Notes under the pieces: generated by a model | What the model was told of the DNA's origin: nothing | Databases searched by the model: none | Seen by the model: only the letters and a program-made list of their open reading frames with translations | Part shown: positions 13,539 to 20,463 of the stretch, piece by piece | How the letters are laid out: each line of letters starts with the position of its first letter | How positions within the stretch are numbered: position 1 is the first letter of the stretch | NCBI GenBank assembly: GCA_041628225.1 | Contig: JBFKPQ010000031.1 | Coordinates: 1 to 20,463, forward strand | DNA: 20,463 bases | Direction: 5' to 3' | Source: JBFKPQ01 sp041628225 | GTDB taxonomy: Bacteria > Actinomycetota > Acidimicrobiia > Spongiisociales > JAENVV01 | Program-made: the position numbers and the translations under genes

Positions 13539-14869
13539 GTCGGTTCCCGCTCGTCATCACCAAGCGGATGACCGAGTATCCCTCGGACTCACACACGCTC
13601 GACCGTTACCTCGCCACCGGCGGGTACGAGGCCGCCCGCACGGCGTTGGGCAGGACGAGGGAAGAGCTCGTCGAACTCGTCAAGGAATCCGGGCTGCTCG
13701 GGCGGGGCGGTGCGGCCTTCTCGGCCGGGCTGAAGTGGTCGTTCCTCGCCGATCCTCGGCCGGCCTACCTGGTGGTCAACGGAGACGAGTCGGAGCCCGG
13801 CACCTTCAAGGATCGCCAGTTGCTGGAGCGAGACCCGCACCAGATGATCGAGGGCATCATCATCGGCTCGTGGGCGAACCAGGTCCATCATGCCTTCGTC
13901 TACATCCGGGGTGAGTATCCGAAGCCGGCTCGGCGCGTGCAGCAGGCGGTGGCCGACGCGTATGCCGCCGGCTATCTCGGCAAGAACATCCTCGACAGCG
14001 GATACGACCTCGACGTGACCGTGCACCTCGGCGCCGGCGCGTACATCTGCGGTGAGGAGACCGCGCTCTTGAACAGCCTCGAGGGTCGGCGTGGCGAGCC
14101 CCGACTCAAGCCGCCCTACTTTCCGGCCGCGAAAGGCCTCTACATGATGCCGACGATCGTCAACAACGTGGAGACGATCGCCAACCTCCCCCACATCATC
14201 GAACACGGGGCCGAGTGGTACCAGAGCCTGTCGGATTGCGAGGACACCGGCACGTTCATGATGTCGGTGTCGGGTCATGTGAAGAAACCCGGCAACTACG
14301 AAGTCGTACACGGAATCACGTGGCGGGAACTCATCTACGACATCGCCGGCGGCATGCGCGACGACAACGATTTGAAGGCCTGGGTCCCCGGAGGCGCGTC
14401 GGCGCCGTGGTTCGTGCCCGACCTCCATCTCGACAAACCGATCACGAAAGCCGCCTGTGCCGACGATGGCTCGATGCTGGGCTCGGGAGCCGTGATCGTG
14501 ATGGACCACACGACCGACATGGTGGCGGCAGCCGAGCGGCTCGTGCGGTTCTTCGCCGAGGAGTCGTGTGGCCAGTGCACGCCGTGCCGTGAAGGGACGA
14601 CCTGGCTCGACATGATCCTTCAGCGGATGCTGCACGGAGCCGGCCGTGAGGCGGATCTCGGTCTCCTGTACGACGTCTCCGACAACATCAGCGTCGGTAT
14701 GGGCTGGCCTCCAAAACAGACGACCATCTGCCCGCTGGGTCCGTCCGCCGTTTCTGCGGTGAAATCGCTGCTCGAGCACTTCCGTCACGAGGCCGAGGCG
14801 CACATTGCCCGAGCCACCCACCCCGAGACGCGGCCGGCGGTGCCGGTCACGATACGGAGGGGCGCGTGA
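13535..14869 (+). CDS. nuoF: NADH-quinone oxidoreductase subunit F (51-kDa, NADH and FMN binding)
   Basis: This 444-residue subunit oxidises NADH through FMN and passes electrons to cluster N3. Visible motifs are GRGGAAFSAGLKW (57-68) and GAGAYICGEETALL (167-179) for nucleotide and FMN binding, and the [4Fe-4S] N3 ligands C345, C348, C351 (ESCGQCTPCREG) with C399 (TICPLG). All are intact and the length is normal. It overlaps both nuoE and nuoG by 4 bases, so these three NADH-module subunits are probably made in fixed ratio. Confidence 0.97.
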   Translation: MSRFPLVITKRMTEYPSDSHTLDRYLATGGYEAARTALGRTREELVELVKESGLLGRGGAAFSAGLKWSFLADPRPAYLVVNGDESEPGTFKDRQLLERDPHQMIEGIIIGSWANQVHHAFVYIRGEYPKPARRVQQAVADAYAAGYLGKNILDSGYDLDVTVHLGAGAYICGEETALLNSLEGRRGEPRLKPPYFPAAKGLYMMPTIVNNVETIANLPHIIEHGAEWYQSLSDCEDTGTFMMSVSGHVKKPGNYEVVHGITWRELIYDIAGGMRDDNDLKAWVPGGASAPWFVPDLHLDKPITKAACADDGSMLGSGAVIVMDHTTDMVAAAERLVRFFAEESCGQCTPCREGTTWLDMILQRMLHGAGREADLGLLYDVSDNISVGMGWPPKQTTICPLGPSAVSAVKSLLEHFRHEAEAHIARATHPETRPAVPVTIRRGA

Positions 14870-17295
14870 GCGCAGAGATTCGCATCACCATCGACGGCCA
14901 GGACCTGCACGTCCCCGGCCATCAAGTGCTCATCCACGCCGCCCAGGACAACGGCGTGTACATCCCGAGGTTCTGCTGGCACCCGCGCATGAAGCCGGTC
15001 GGGATGTGCCGTATGTGTCTCGTGGAGATCGAAGGTCCCCGAGGCCGGATGCTCGTTCCGTCGTGCACACAGCCCATCCACCAAGGCATGGTGGTCCATA
15101 CCCAATCGGAGACCGTCAAAAAGGCGCAAGAGGGTGTGCTGGAGTTCCTTCTTGCCAATCATCCGCTCGATTGTCCCGTGTGCGACAAGGGCGGCGAGTG
15201 CCCGCTGCAAGACCAGACCATGGCCCACGGGCCCGGTGAGAGCCGCTTTGTCGAAGAAAAGCGTCACTACGAAAAGCCCATTCCGATCTCGGATCTCGTC
15301 ATGCTGGACCGTGAGCGCTGCATTCTGTGCGCGCGTTGCACGAGGTTCTCCGACGAGATTTCCGGCGATCCGCTCATCGAGTTCCAAGACCGTGGCAACG
15401 CCACGCAGGTCAACACGTTCCCCGACGAGCCGTTCGCGTCGTACTTCTCGGGCAACACCGTGCAGTTGTGCCCGGTGGGCGCCCTCACGGCCACTCCGTA
15501 TCGTTTTCGGGCTCGCCCCTGGGACTTGCGAGCCATCGCCTCCACGTGCTCGATCTGCACAGCAGGTGACAGCATCACGGTGCAGTCGAGCCAGAACCAG
15601 GTGCTGCGGTATCTGGGCGTCGACAACGACGCCACGAATCACGGCTGGTTGTCGGACAAGTGCCGGTTCGGTTTCGAGTACCTCCATGCCGAAGATCGGC
15701 TCACCGCCCCGCTCGTGCGCGGACCCGACGGGGAACTGCACGAGACCGACTGGGCGACCGCGCTCAGTTACGCAGCCGCCAAGCTGACGGAGATCATCTC
15801 GAAGCGAGGAGGCGGAGCGGTCGGCGGCCTCGGGGGTGCGCGGGGCACAAACGAAGATGCCTACGCCTTTGCGAAATTCATGCGTGTCGCGGTCGGATCG
15901 AACCACCTCGACGCCCAGATGGATGACGGCCTCGATCCCCAGTTTCTGGCGGCGCTCGCGGGCAAGGGAACCATCGGCGACCTGGAATCGGCCAAGACGA
16001 TTCTCCTGTGGGCGGCCGACCTCAAGGAGGAGTACCCGACGCTCTATCTCCGGGTTCGGCGTGCTGCGCAAGAACTCGGCGCACGCCTCATCGTTGTGCA
16101 CCCGCGGGCGACCGGTCTGGACGACCGCGGCACCGATGTGATCCGCTACCGCCCCGGCCAGGGCGCCGAGACGTTGCGAGAGTTGGCCGCCGGTGAAGGC
16201 GAGTTCGCCGCGGTGCGAGCCGCCCTCGACCACGGCCCCGTCGTGGCGATCGTGGGTCGGACCGGACTCACCGAGTCGCCGAAGCTCGCCGAAGCCGTCG
16301 CCGCGTTCGCCCGGGATCTACCCGATGCCTCGGTACTTCCGCTCGCTCGGCGCGCCAACACGTATGGTGCCCTCGACATGGGTGTCGCCCCGACCCTCCT
16401 TCCGGGCCGGGCTCCCGTCTCCGGCATCGGGTGCGCCAACCTCGTCGAGTCGTGGGGCGGAGTGCCGGAGGGATCTGGACGCGACTGCCGCCGGATGCTC
16501 GAAGGCCTGCAGGATGGCTCGCTTGCCGCCCTCGTGATGGTCGGGGCCGATCCGGTGTCCGACGTTCCGGACGGTGCGATGGCTGCGTCCGCCCTCGAAG
16601 CCGCCGAGTTCATCGTCGCCGTCGATCTGTTCCTCACCGAGTCGTCGCGTCATGCCGACGTGGTGTTCCCGGCGCTGGGTTTCGCCGAGAAGGAGGGCAC
16701 GGTCACCAACCTCGAAGGACGTGTCCAGAAGGTCAACCGCGTCGTTCCGGGAGCGGGGCAGTCGCGCGAAGACTGGTCCATCCTCGATGACCTGGCGATG
16801 CGCATGGATCGACCAATCCATCTGGCCTCGGCCGAGCAGATCAGCAAAGAGATCGCCCACGTGGCTCCCGCCTACGAAGGCGTTTCGTGGGATCTCGTCA
16901 CGTGGGACCATCCGGACGGTGCCGTCGTGCCGCTCGAAGCGCCCCGCGCCCCGCTCGAATACGTCCCGGTGATGGCCGATGCTCCGAAGCCGCGGGCGAG
17001 CGCCTTCGTGCTGCATGTCGCCCGTACGCTCTACGACGCCGGCGTCGTATGCAGCCGCGGTATGGCGCTCAAGGATCTCGCGCCGGGTGCGGCCGCCCAC
17101 CTGACGCCTGGTGACGCCCAGAGTCTCGGCGTGGGCGCGGGAGGCGTCGTACGTGTCGTTTCGGGTGACGTCGAGGCGGACCTCCCGGTCGTCATCGACG
17201 ATTCCCTCACGCCGGGAGTGGTGTACGTGCCCTTCAACCAGCCGGGCGGGCCGCATCTCGGCCACGAGCTCGCCGTTACGGTGGAGGCGGTGTGA
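14866..17295 (+). CDS. nuoG: NADH-quinone oxidoreductase subunit G (75-kDa type)
   Basis: The 809-residue protein relays electrons from NuoF towards NuoI. The N-terminal ferredoxin-like domain has N1b ligands C37, C48, C51 and C67. The N5 ligands are H99, C103, C106 and C112 (HPLDCPVCDKGGEC), and the N4 ligands are C152, C155, C158 and C202 (LCPVGAL). The off-pathway N7 site is altered: C228 and C231 are present, but the third position is D235 (CSICTAGD). The fourth canonical position is S263, with a Cys three residues later (C266). A molybdopterin-oxidoreductase-like domain follows (about 275-700) and then a C-terminal beta-rich domain. The GTG start at 14866 has GGAGG upstream and overlaps the nuoF stop by 4 bases. 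Confidence 0.96.
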   Translation: MSAEIRITIDGQDLHVPGHQVLIHAAQDNGVYIPRFCWHPRMKPVGMCRMCLVEIEGPRGRMLVPSCTQPIHQGMVVHTQSETVKKAQEGVLEFLLANHPLDCPVCDKGGECPLQDQTMAHGPGESRFVEEKRHYEKPIPISDLVMLDRERCILCARCTRFSDEISGDPLIEFQDRGNATQVNTFPDEPFASYFSGNTVQLCPVGALTATPYRFRARPWDLRAIASTCSICTAGDSITVQSSQNQVLRYLGVDNDATNHGWLSDKCRFGFEYLHAEDRLTAPLVRGPDGELHETDWATALSYAAAKLTEIISKRGGGAVGGLGGARGTNEDAYAFAKFMRVAVGSNHLDAQMDDGLDPQFLAALAGKGTIGDLESAKTILLWAADLKEEYPTLYLRVRRAAQELGARLIVVHPRATGLDDRGTDVIRYRPGQGAETLRELAAGEGEFAAVRAALDHGPVVAIVGRTGLTESPKLAEAVAAFARDLPDASVLPLARRANTYGALDMGVAPTLLPGRAPVSGIGCANLVESWGGVPEGSGRDCRRMLEGLQDGSLAALVMVGADPVSDVPDGAMAASALEAAEFIVAVDLFLTESSRHADVVFPALGFAEKEGTVTNLEGRVQKVNRVVPGAGQSREDWSILDDLAMRMDRPIHLASAEQISKEIAHVAPAYEGVSWDLVTWDHPDGAVVPLEAPRAPLEYVPVMADAPKPRASAFVLHVARTLYDAGVVCSRGMALKDLAPGAAAHLTPGDAQSLGVGAGGVVRVVSGDVEADLPVVIDDSLTPGVVYVPFNQPGGPHLGHELAVTVEAV

Positions 17296-18419
17296 TGGAG
17301 ACGTTCGATTGGGTGCTCGCCGTCGTGAAGGTCGTGGCGGCGTTCGGCCTGTTGATGACGGTGACCATCCTGCTCGTCTGGGGCGAACGCAAGGTGGTGG
17401 CCGACATGCAGAACCGGCTCGGTCCGATGCGAGCCGGTCCGTTCGGCGTGCTGCAGACGGTGGCCGATGGCCTGAAACTGTTCTTCAAGGAACAGATCAC
17501 GCCCAACCGATCGGAAGTGGTCGTCTACCTGCTGGCCCCCTTCCTGGCCGTGATCCCGGCGTTTCTCATGTTTCTCGTCGTGCCGATCGGGAAGCCGTTC
17601 ACGATGACGATCGGTGGCCAGGTGCGGGAGATCAGTCTCCAGGCGATGGACCTGAACGTCGGCCTCCTGTACATCCTGGCGATCTCGTCGGTGGCCGTGT
17701 ACGCGGTGGTGCTCGCCGGCTGGTCGTCCGGTTCGAAGTACCCGCTGCTCGGCGGCGTCCGAGCTACGGCCCAGGCGATTTCCTACGAGGCGGCCATGGG
17801 CCTGGCGTTGGTGGCGCTGGTCGTATACGCCTCGATCTCCGATCCGTCCGCCGACACCATGTCGGTGGCCAAGATCGTCGAGCTGCAGCGGGGGAGTTAC
17901 GCCACACCGGGCGGATCGGGTCTCCTCAACACGCTGGCCGGGTTCGTGCCACGCTGGAATGTGATTCCCCAGTTCATCGCGTTCGCGGTGTTCGGGATCG
18001 CCGCCATCGCCGAGACCAATCGTGCCCCGTTCGACCTGGTCGAAGCCGAGCAGGAGATCGTCGGCGGTTTCCACACCGAGTACTCGGGGATGCGGTTCGC
18101 CATGTTCTTCTTGGCCGAGTACATCAACATGTTCACCATGTCGGCGATCGCGGTCAGCCTGTTCCTCGGCGGCTGGGATGGCCCGTTCCTCGATTCGCTC
18201 GGCGGCCTGGCCGCGACCGGCCTGTCCATCGTGTATTTCTTCGCGAAGGTGCTCGCGATCCTCTTCTTCTTCGTGTGGATCCGTGCCTCGTTGCCGCGTT
18301 TCCGGTACGACCAACTCATGCAGCTCGGCTGGAAACGGCTCATCCCCACGGCCCTGGTATGGCTGGTGGCGTCGACGCTGGTCGTGGCGTGGCGCCAATT
18401 CGGGCTGCCGTGGACGTGA
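17295..18419 (+). CDS. nuoH: NADH-quinone oxidoreductase subunit H (quinone-site membrane subunit)
   Basis: This 374-residue, roughly eight-helix subunit joins the peripheral and membrane arms and lines the quinone tunnel. Family motifs are WGERKVVADMQNRLGP (starting at 29), the GPFGVLQTVADGLKLFFKE stretch, ISYEAAMGLALV, and AETNRAPFDLVEAEQEIVGGFHTEYSG with its acidic residues in the E channel. I chose the ATG at 17295 because GGAGG (17283-17287) lies 7 bases upstream. A GTG one codon earlier would be too close. The ATG overlaps the last base of nuoG. Confidence 0.96.
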   Translation: METFDWVLAVVKVVAAFGLLMTVTILLVWGERKVVADMQNRLGPMRAGPFGVLQTVADGLKLFFKEQITPNRSEVVVYLLAPFLAVIPAFLMFLVVPIGKPFTMTIGGQVREISLQAMDLNVGLLYILAISSVAVYAVVLAGWSSGSKYPLLGGVRATAQAISYEAAMGLALVALVVYASISDPSADTMSVAKIVELQRGSYATPGGSGLLNTLAGFVPRWNVIPQFIAFAVFGIAAIAETNRAPFDLVEAEQEIVGGFHTEYSGMRFAMFFLAEYINMFTMSAIAVSLFLGGWDGPFLDSLGGLAATGLSIVYFFAKVLAILFFFVWIRASLPRFRYDQLMQLGWKRLIPTALVWLVASTLVVAWRQFGLPWT

Positions 18420-18429
18420 GGAGTTAGCG

Positions 18430-19071
18430 ATGGGCGTACTCGGAGATCTCGCCAAGGGCATGGCCGTCACGTTCCGCCAGATGGTCGCCACGGTGTCGGG
18501 TCGCGGCCTGGTCACGACCCAGTACCCGAAGGAGATGCGTCAGAAGCCCGAGCGTTTCCACGGCCGCCACGTCCTCAACCGGTATCCGGACGGGATGGAG
18601 AAGTGCATCGGCTGCGAACTGTGCGCGGGGGCGTGCCCGGCACGCTGCATCTACGTGCGCGGTGCCGACAATCCGATCGACGAGCCGGTGAGTCCGGGCG
18701 AACGGTTCGGGTTCGTCTACGAGATCAACATGCTCCGCTGCATCTTCTGCGCGCTGTGCGTCGAGGCGTGCCCGACGGAGGCGATCACCATGACGCATCT
18801 GTTCGAGATGTCCACGGGCTCGCGCGACGACGCCATCTACACGAAGACCGAACTGCTCGTTCAGCCCGACGGCACCCCCAATCACATGTTCCCCGACGAT
18901 CCGCTCGCCGACCTGTCCGAGCTTTCCGACGGCGACGGCTGGATGCGCGCCACGGCGCCGCAGGGCCGCGTCGCCTACGAGGGGATTCCCGGATGGACCC
19001 CGTCGGCGGGCGTCGGCCTCCGTCCACCGGAGATCGGCCAGCTCCGTCCGGCCGCGGACGAGGAGGAGTGA
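18430..19071 (+). CDS. nuoI: NADH-quinone oxidoreductase subunit I (2[4Fe-4S] ferredoxin-type)
   Basis: This 213-residue subunit carries clusters N6a and N6b, linking NuoG to N2 in NuoB. Ligands are C59, C62, C65 and C69 (CIGCELCAGACP) and C104, C107, C110 and C114 (CIFCALCVEACP). An N-terminal amphipathic stretch (about 1-25) rests on the membrane. The C-terminal portion after the second motif (about 95 residues) is acidic and proline-rich, longer than in E. coli NuoI. GGAG lies at a suitable distance before the ATG at 18430. The open frame extends back into nuoH, but that part is not family-like. The stop shares one base with the nuoJ ATG. Confidence 0.96.
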   Translation: MGVLGDLAKGMAVTFRQMVATVSGRGLVTTQYPKEMRQKPERFHGRHVLNRYPDGMEKCIGCELCAGACPARCIYVRGADNPIDEPVSPGERFGFVYEINMLRCIFCALCVEACPTEAITMTHLFEMSTGSRDDAIYTKTELLVQPDGTPNHMFPDDPLADLSELSDGDGWMRATAPQGRVAYEGIPGWTPSAGVGLRPPEIGQLRPAADEEE

Positions 19072-19640
19072 TGGAAGCCGTCCTCTTCGTCGTGTTCGGT
19101 GCCGTCGCCGTGGCCGGTGCCCTGACCGTCGTCATGGCCCGCAATCCCGTCTATTCGGCGCTGGGCCTGATGGCGACGATGTTCTCGCTGGCAGTGTTCT
19201 ACATCGTCCACCTGGCGCACTTCGTGGCGGCGGTGCAGGTCATCGTGTACGCCGGGGCGGTCATGACGCTCTTCTTGTTCGTCATCATGCTCATCGGGGT
19301 CGATCGGGCCGAAGACATCTCCGAGAACCTGCCCTTTCAGAAGCAGATCGCCATCGCCCTGGGCGTCGTCGTAGTGGCGCTCGGTGGGGTCCTGGCCTTC
19401 CGAGGCCGTTTCACGTGGGTGCTCGCCCCGTCTGCCGGCGCCGACCCGGCCGCCACCAATGGCACCATCCAGTCGGTGGGCAGGGCGCTGTTCGGTGTCG
19501 ATCCGACCGGGGTGGTCGGTCAGACCGCGGGGTGGGCCCTGCCGTTCGAAGCGGTGTCGTTGTTGCTCATCATCGCGGCGGTCGGCGCCATCTCCTTGGC
19601 CTTCTTCCGTCCGCTGCGGCGCCGCGGGGGAGACGAGTGA
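19071..19640 (+). CDS. nuoJ: NADH-quinone oxidoreductase subunit J
   Basis: This 189-residue membrane-arm subunit has about five helices. Helix 3 carries AAVQVIVYAGAVMTLFLFVIMLI, the conserved segment that contains the pi-bulge region involved in coupling. A hydrophilic loop (about 115-150) precedes the last helix, and the C-terminus is basic (RPLRRRGGDE). GGAGG sits inside the end of nuoI, just before the ATG. It overlaps both neighbours by one base, so coupling with nuoI and nuoK is likely. Confidence 0.95.
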   Translation: MEAVLFVVFGAVAVAGALTVVMARNPVYSALGLMATMFSLAVFYIVHLAHFVAAVQVIVYAGAVMTLFLFVIMLIGVDRAEDISENLPFQKQIAIALGVVVVALGGVLAFRGRFTWVLAPSAGADPAATNGTIQSVGRALFGVDPTGVVGQTAGWALPFEAVSLLLIIAAVGAISLAFFRPLRRRGGDE

Positions 19641-19942
19641 TGGTCGACGCCTCGTGGTACCTCGGCCTGGCCGCCCTTCTCTTCTTGATCGGGAGCGCCG
19701 GCCTGCTGACCCGCCGTAATGCACTGGTCATGTTCATGTCGGTGGAGTTGATGCTGAACGCAGTCAACCTGACGTTCGTGGCGGCCGGTCGCTCTGTCGG
19801 CAACTTCACGGGCCAGGTCTCCGTGTTCTTCGTGCTCGTCGTTGCCGCCGCCGAAGTCGTGGTCGGGTTGGCCATCATCGTGGCCGTGTTCCAGAAGCGG
19901 AGTACCGCGTCGGTCGACGAACTGTCAGAGATGAAGGGCTGA
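19640..19942 (+). CDS. nuoK: NADH-quinone oxidoreductase subunit K
   Basis: This 100-residue, three-helix membrane subunit has the length typical of NuoK. The two conserved membrane glutamates of the proton path are present at E36 (MSVELMLNAVNL) and E72 (AAAEVVVGLAI), at the same positions as in E. coli. The ATG at 19640 shares one base with the nuoJ stop; the open frame extends upstream, but only inside nuoJ. nuoL follows after 3 bases. Confidence 0.96.
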   Translation: MVDASWYLGLAALLFLIGSAGLLTRRNALVMFMSVELMLNAVNLTFVAAGRSVGNFTGQVSVFFVLVVAAAEVVVGLAIIVAVFQKRSTASVDELSEMKG

Positions 19943-19945
19943 GCG

Positions 19946-20463
19946 GTGATCGATCTCGCCATCGACAACCTCTGGCTGGTCATCGCCCTACCGCTCGCCG
20001 GGGCCGTCGCGCTGCAGTTCGGCGGCCGGTTCCTGAAGGAGCCTCTGGCGGGTCATCTCGCCACCGCTGCCATCGGCGGTGCCTTCGCCGTGGCGGCGAT
20101 CGCGGCCATCCCGCTGTTCCAAGGCCACTTCGAGCCGCAGCGCATCCTCCTCTGGGACTGGATGCCCACCCTCGGTGCAGCGTTCGAGCTGAGGTGGGAT
20201 CCCCTGGCCGGGTTGATGACCCTCGTCGTCTCGGGCGTCGGCACCCTCATCCATCTGTATTCGATCGGCTACATGCACGGTGACCCGCGCTTCCACCGCT
20301 TCTTCGTCTACCTCAACCTGTTCGCCGCCTCCATGCTCACCCTCGTCCTGGCGAACAACTTCGCCATGCTGTTCGTGGGCTGGGAACTGGTCGGCCTCTG
20401 TTCCTACCTGCTGATCTCCTTCTGGTTCACCCGCACCTCGGCGGCGGCCGCCGGCAAGAAGGC
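19946..20463 (+). CDS. nuoL: NADH-quinone oxidoreductase subunit L, N-terminal part (runs off right edge)
   Basis: The frame from GTG 19946 stays open to the window end, giving 172 complete codons. It reads as an antiporter-like proton-pumping subunit. The first helix contains NLWLVIALPLAGAVAL. It is followed by WDPLAGLMTLVVSGVGTLIH, YSIGYMHGDPRFHRFFVYLN, and then NNFAMLFVGWELVGLCSYLLISFW, the segment with the conserved Glu of helix 5 (GWELVG). The GTG start lies 3 bases after the nuoK stop and no better start is visible; the upstream ribosome-binding context is modest. nuoM and nuoN would be expected to follow outside the window. Confidence 0.93.
   Translation, partial: MIDLAIDNLWLVIALPLAGAVALQFGGRFLKEPLAGHLATAAIGGAFAVAAIAAIPLFQGHFEPQRILLWDWMPTLGAAFELRWDPLAGLMTLVVSGVGTLIHLYSIGYMHGDPRFHRFFVYLNLFAASMLTLVLANNFAMLFVGWELVGLCSYLLISFWFTRTSAAAAGKK

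Noticed and set aside
18022..18429. Extension of nuoI into nuoH as a possible fusion
   Set aside because: The extra residues are Ser/Arg-rich out-of-frame nuoH sequence. A good ribosome binding site and ATG at 18430 begin the family-like protein.
19071..19942. Possible frameshift between nuoJ and nuoK because of overlapping frames
   Set aside because: Each frame gives a complete protein of normal length with a one-base stop/start overlap, so this is ordinary coupling.

Overview
The window reads as one dense, high-GC respiratory locus from a menaquinone-using aerobic bacterium. I favour an actinobacterium, most likely class Acidimicrobiia. The reasons are GC-rich codon use, many GTG starts, apparently leaderless genes with TANNNT -10 boxes just upstream of the start, a Rex-family redox repressor, and a geranylgeranyl-reductase-family (menaquinone-reductase-like) gene directly before nuo. 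The lineage is inferred from gene content and was not tested by any search.

Layout. (1) 1-309, minus strand: the 5' end of a haem-copper oxidase subunit I gene (cbb3/CcoN-like), which runs off the left edge. (2) 310-598: a divergent control region. (3) 599-6351, plus strand: a seven-gene quinol:cytochrome c reductase module. It encodes an unknown membrane protein, a 2[4Fe-4S] ferredoxin, a b6-type cytochrome b, a subunit-IV-like cytochrome b C-terminal half with a long Ala/Pro-rich N-terminal arm, a Rieske protein, a two-haem cytochrome c and a small membrane protein. (4) 6348-6974, minus strand: rex, whose stop codon overlaps that of the last module gene. (5) 7057-8307, plus strand: an FAD-dependent geranylgeranyl/menaquinone reductase-like gene, divergent from rex. 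(6) 8369-20463, plus strand: complex I genes nuoA-B-C-D, then a membrane-bound histidine kinase, then nuoE-F-G-H-I-J-K and the start of nuoL, which runs off the right edge.

Working model. Complex I oxidises NADH and reduces menaquinone. The reductase-like gene may saturate part of the quinone side chain. The b6/Rieske/cytochrome c module oxidises menaquinol and passes electrons outward, and Rex could link expression to NADH/NAD+. The ferredoxin gene lies between membrane subunits of the reductase module, which suggests a role in that complex. The histidine kinase splits nuo into nuoABCD and nuoEFGHIJKL, and nuoE has its own promoter-like sequence.

The points most worth checking are: the ferredoxin-containing cytochrome b module; the repeated helical motif and flexible arm on its subunit IV; the histidine kinase inside nuo; a GAATCG-TC-CGATTC palindrome between rex and the reductase gene with related sites before the kinase and nuoE; the altered N7 cluster ligands in NuoG; and the missing low-spin haem histidine in the CcoN-like protein. 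I saw no rRNA, tRNA, CRISPR array, insertion sequence or phage gene.
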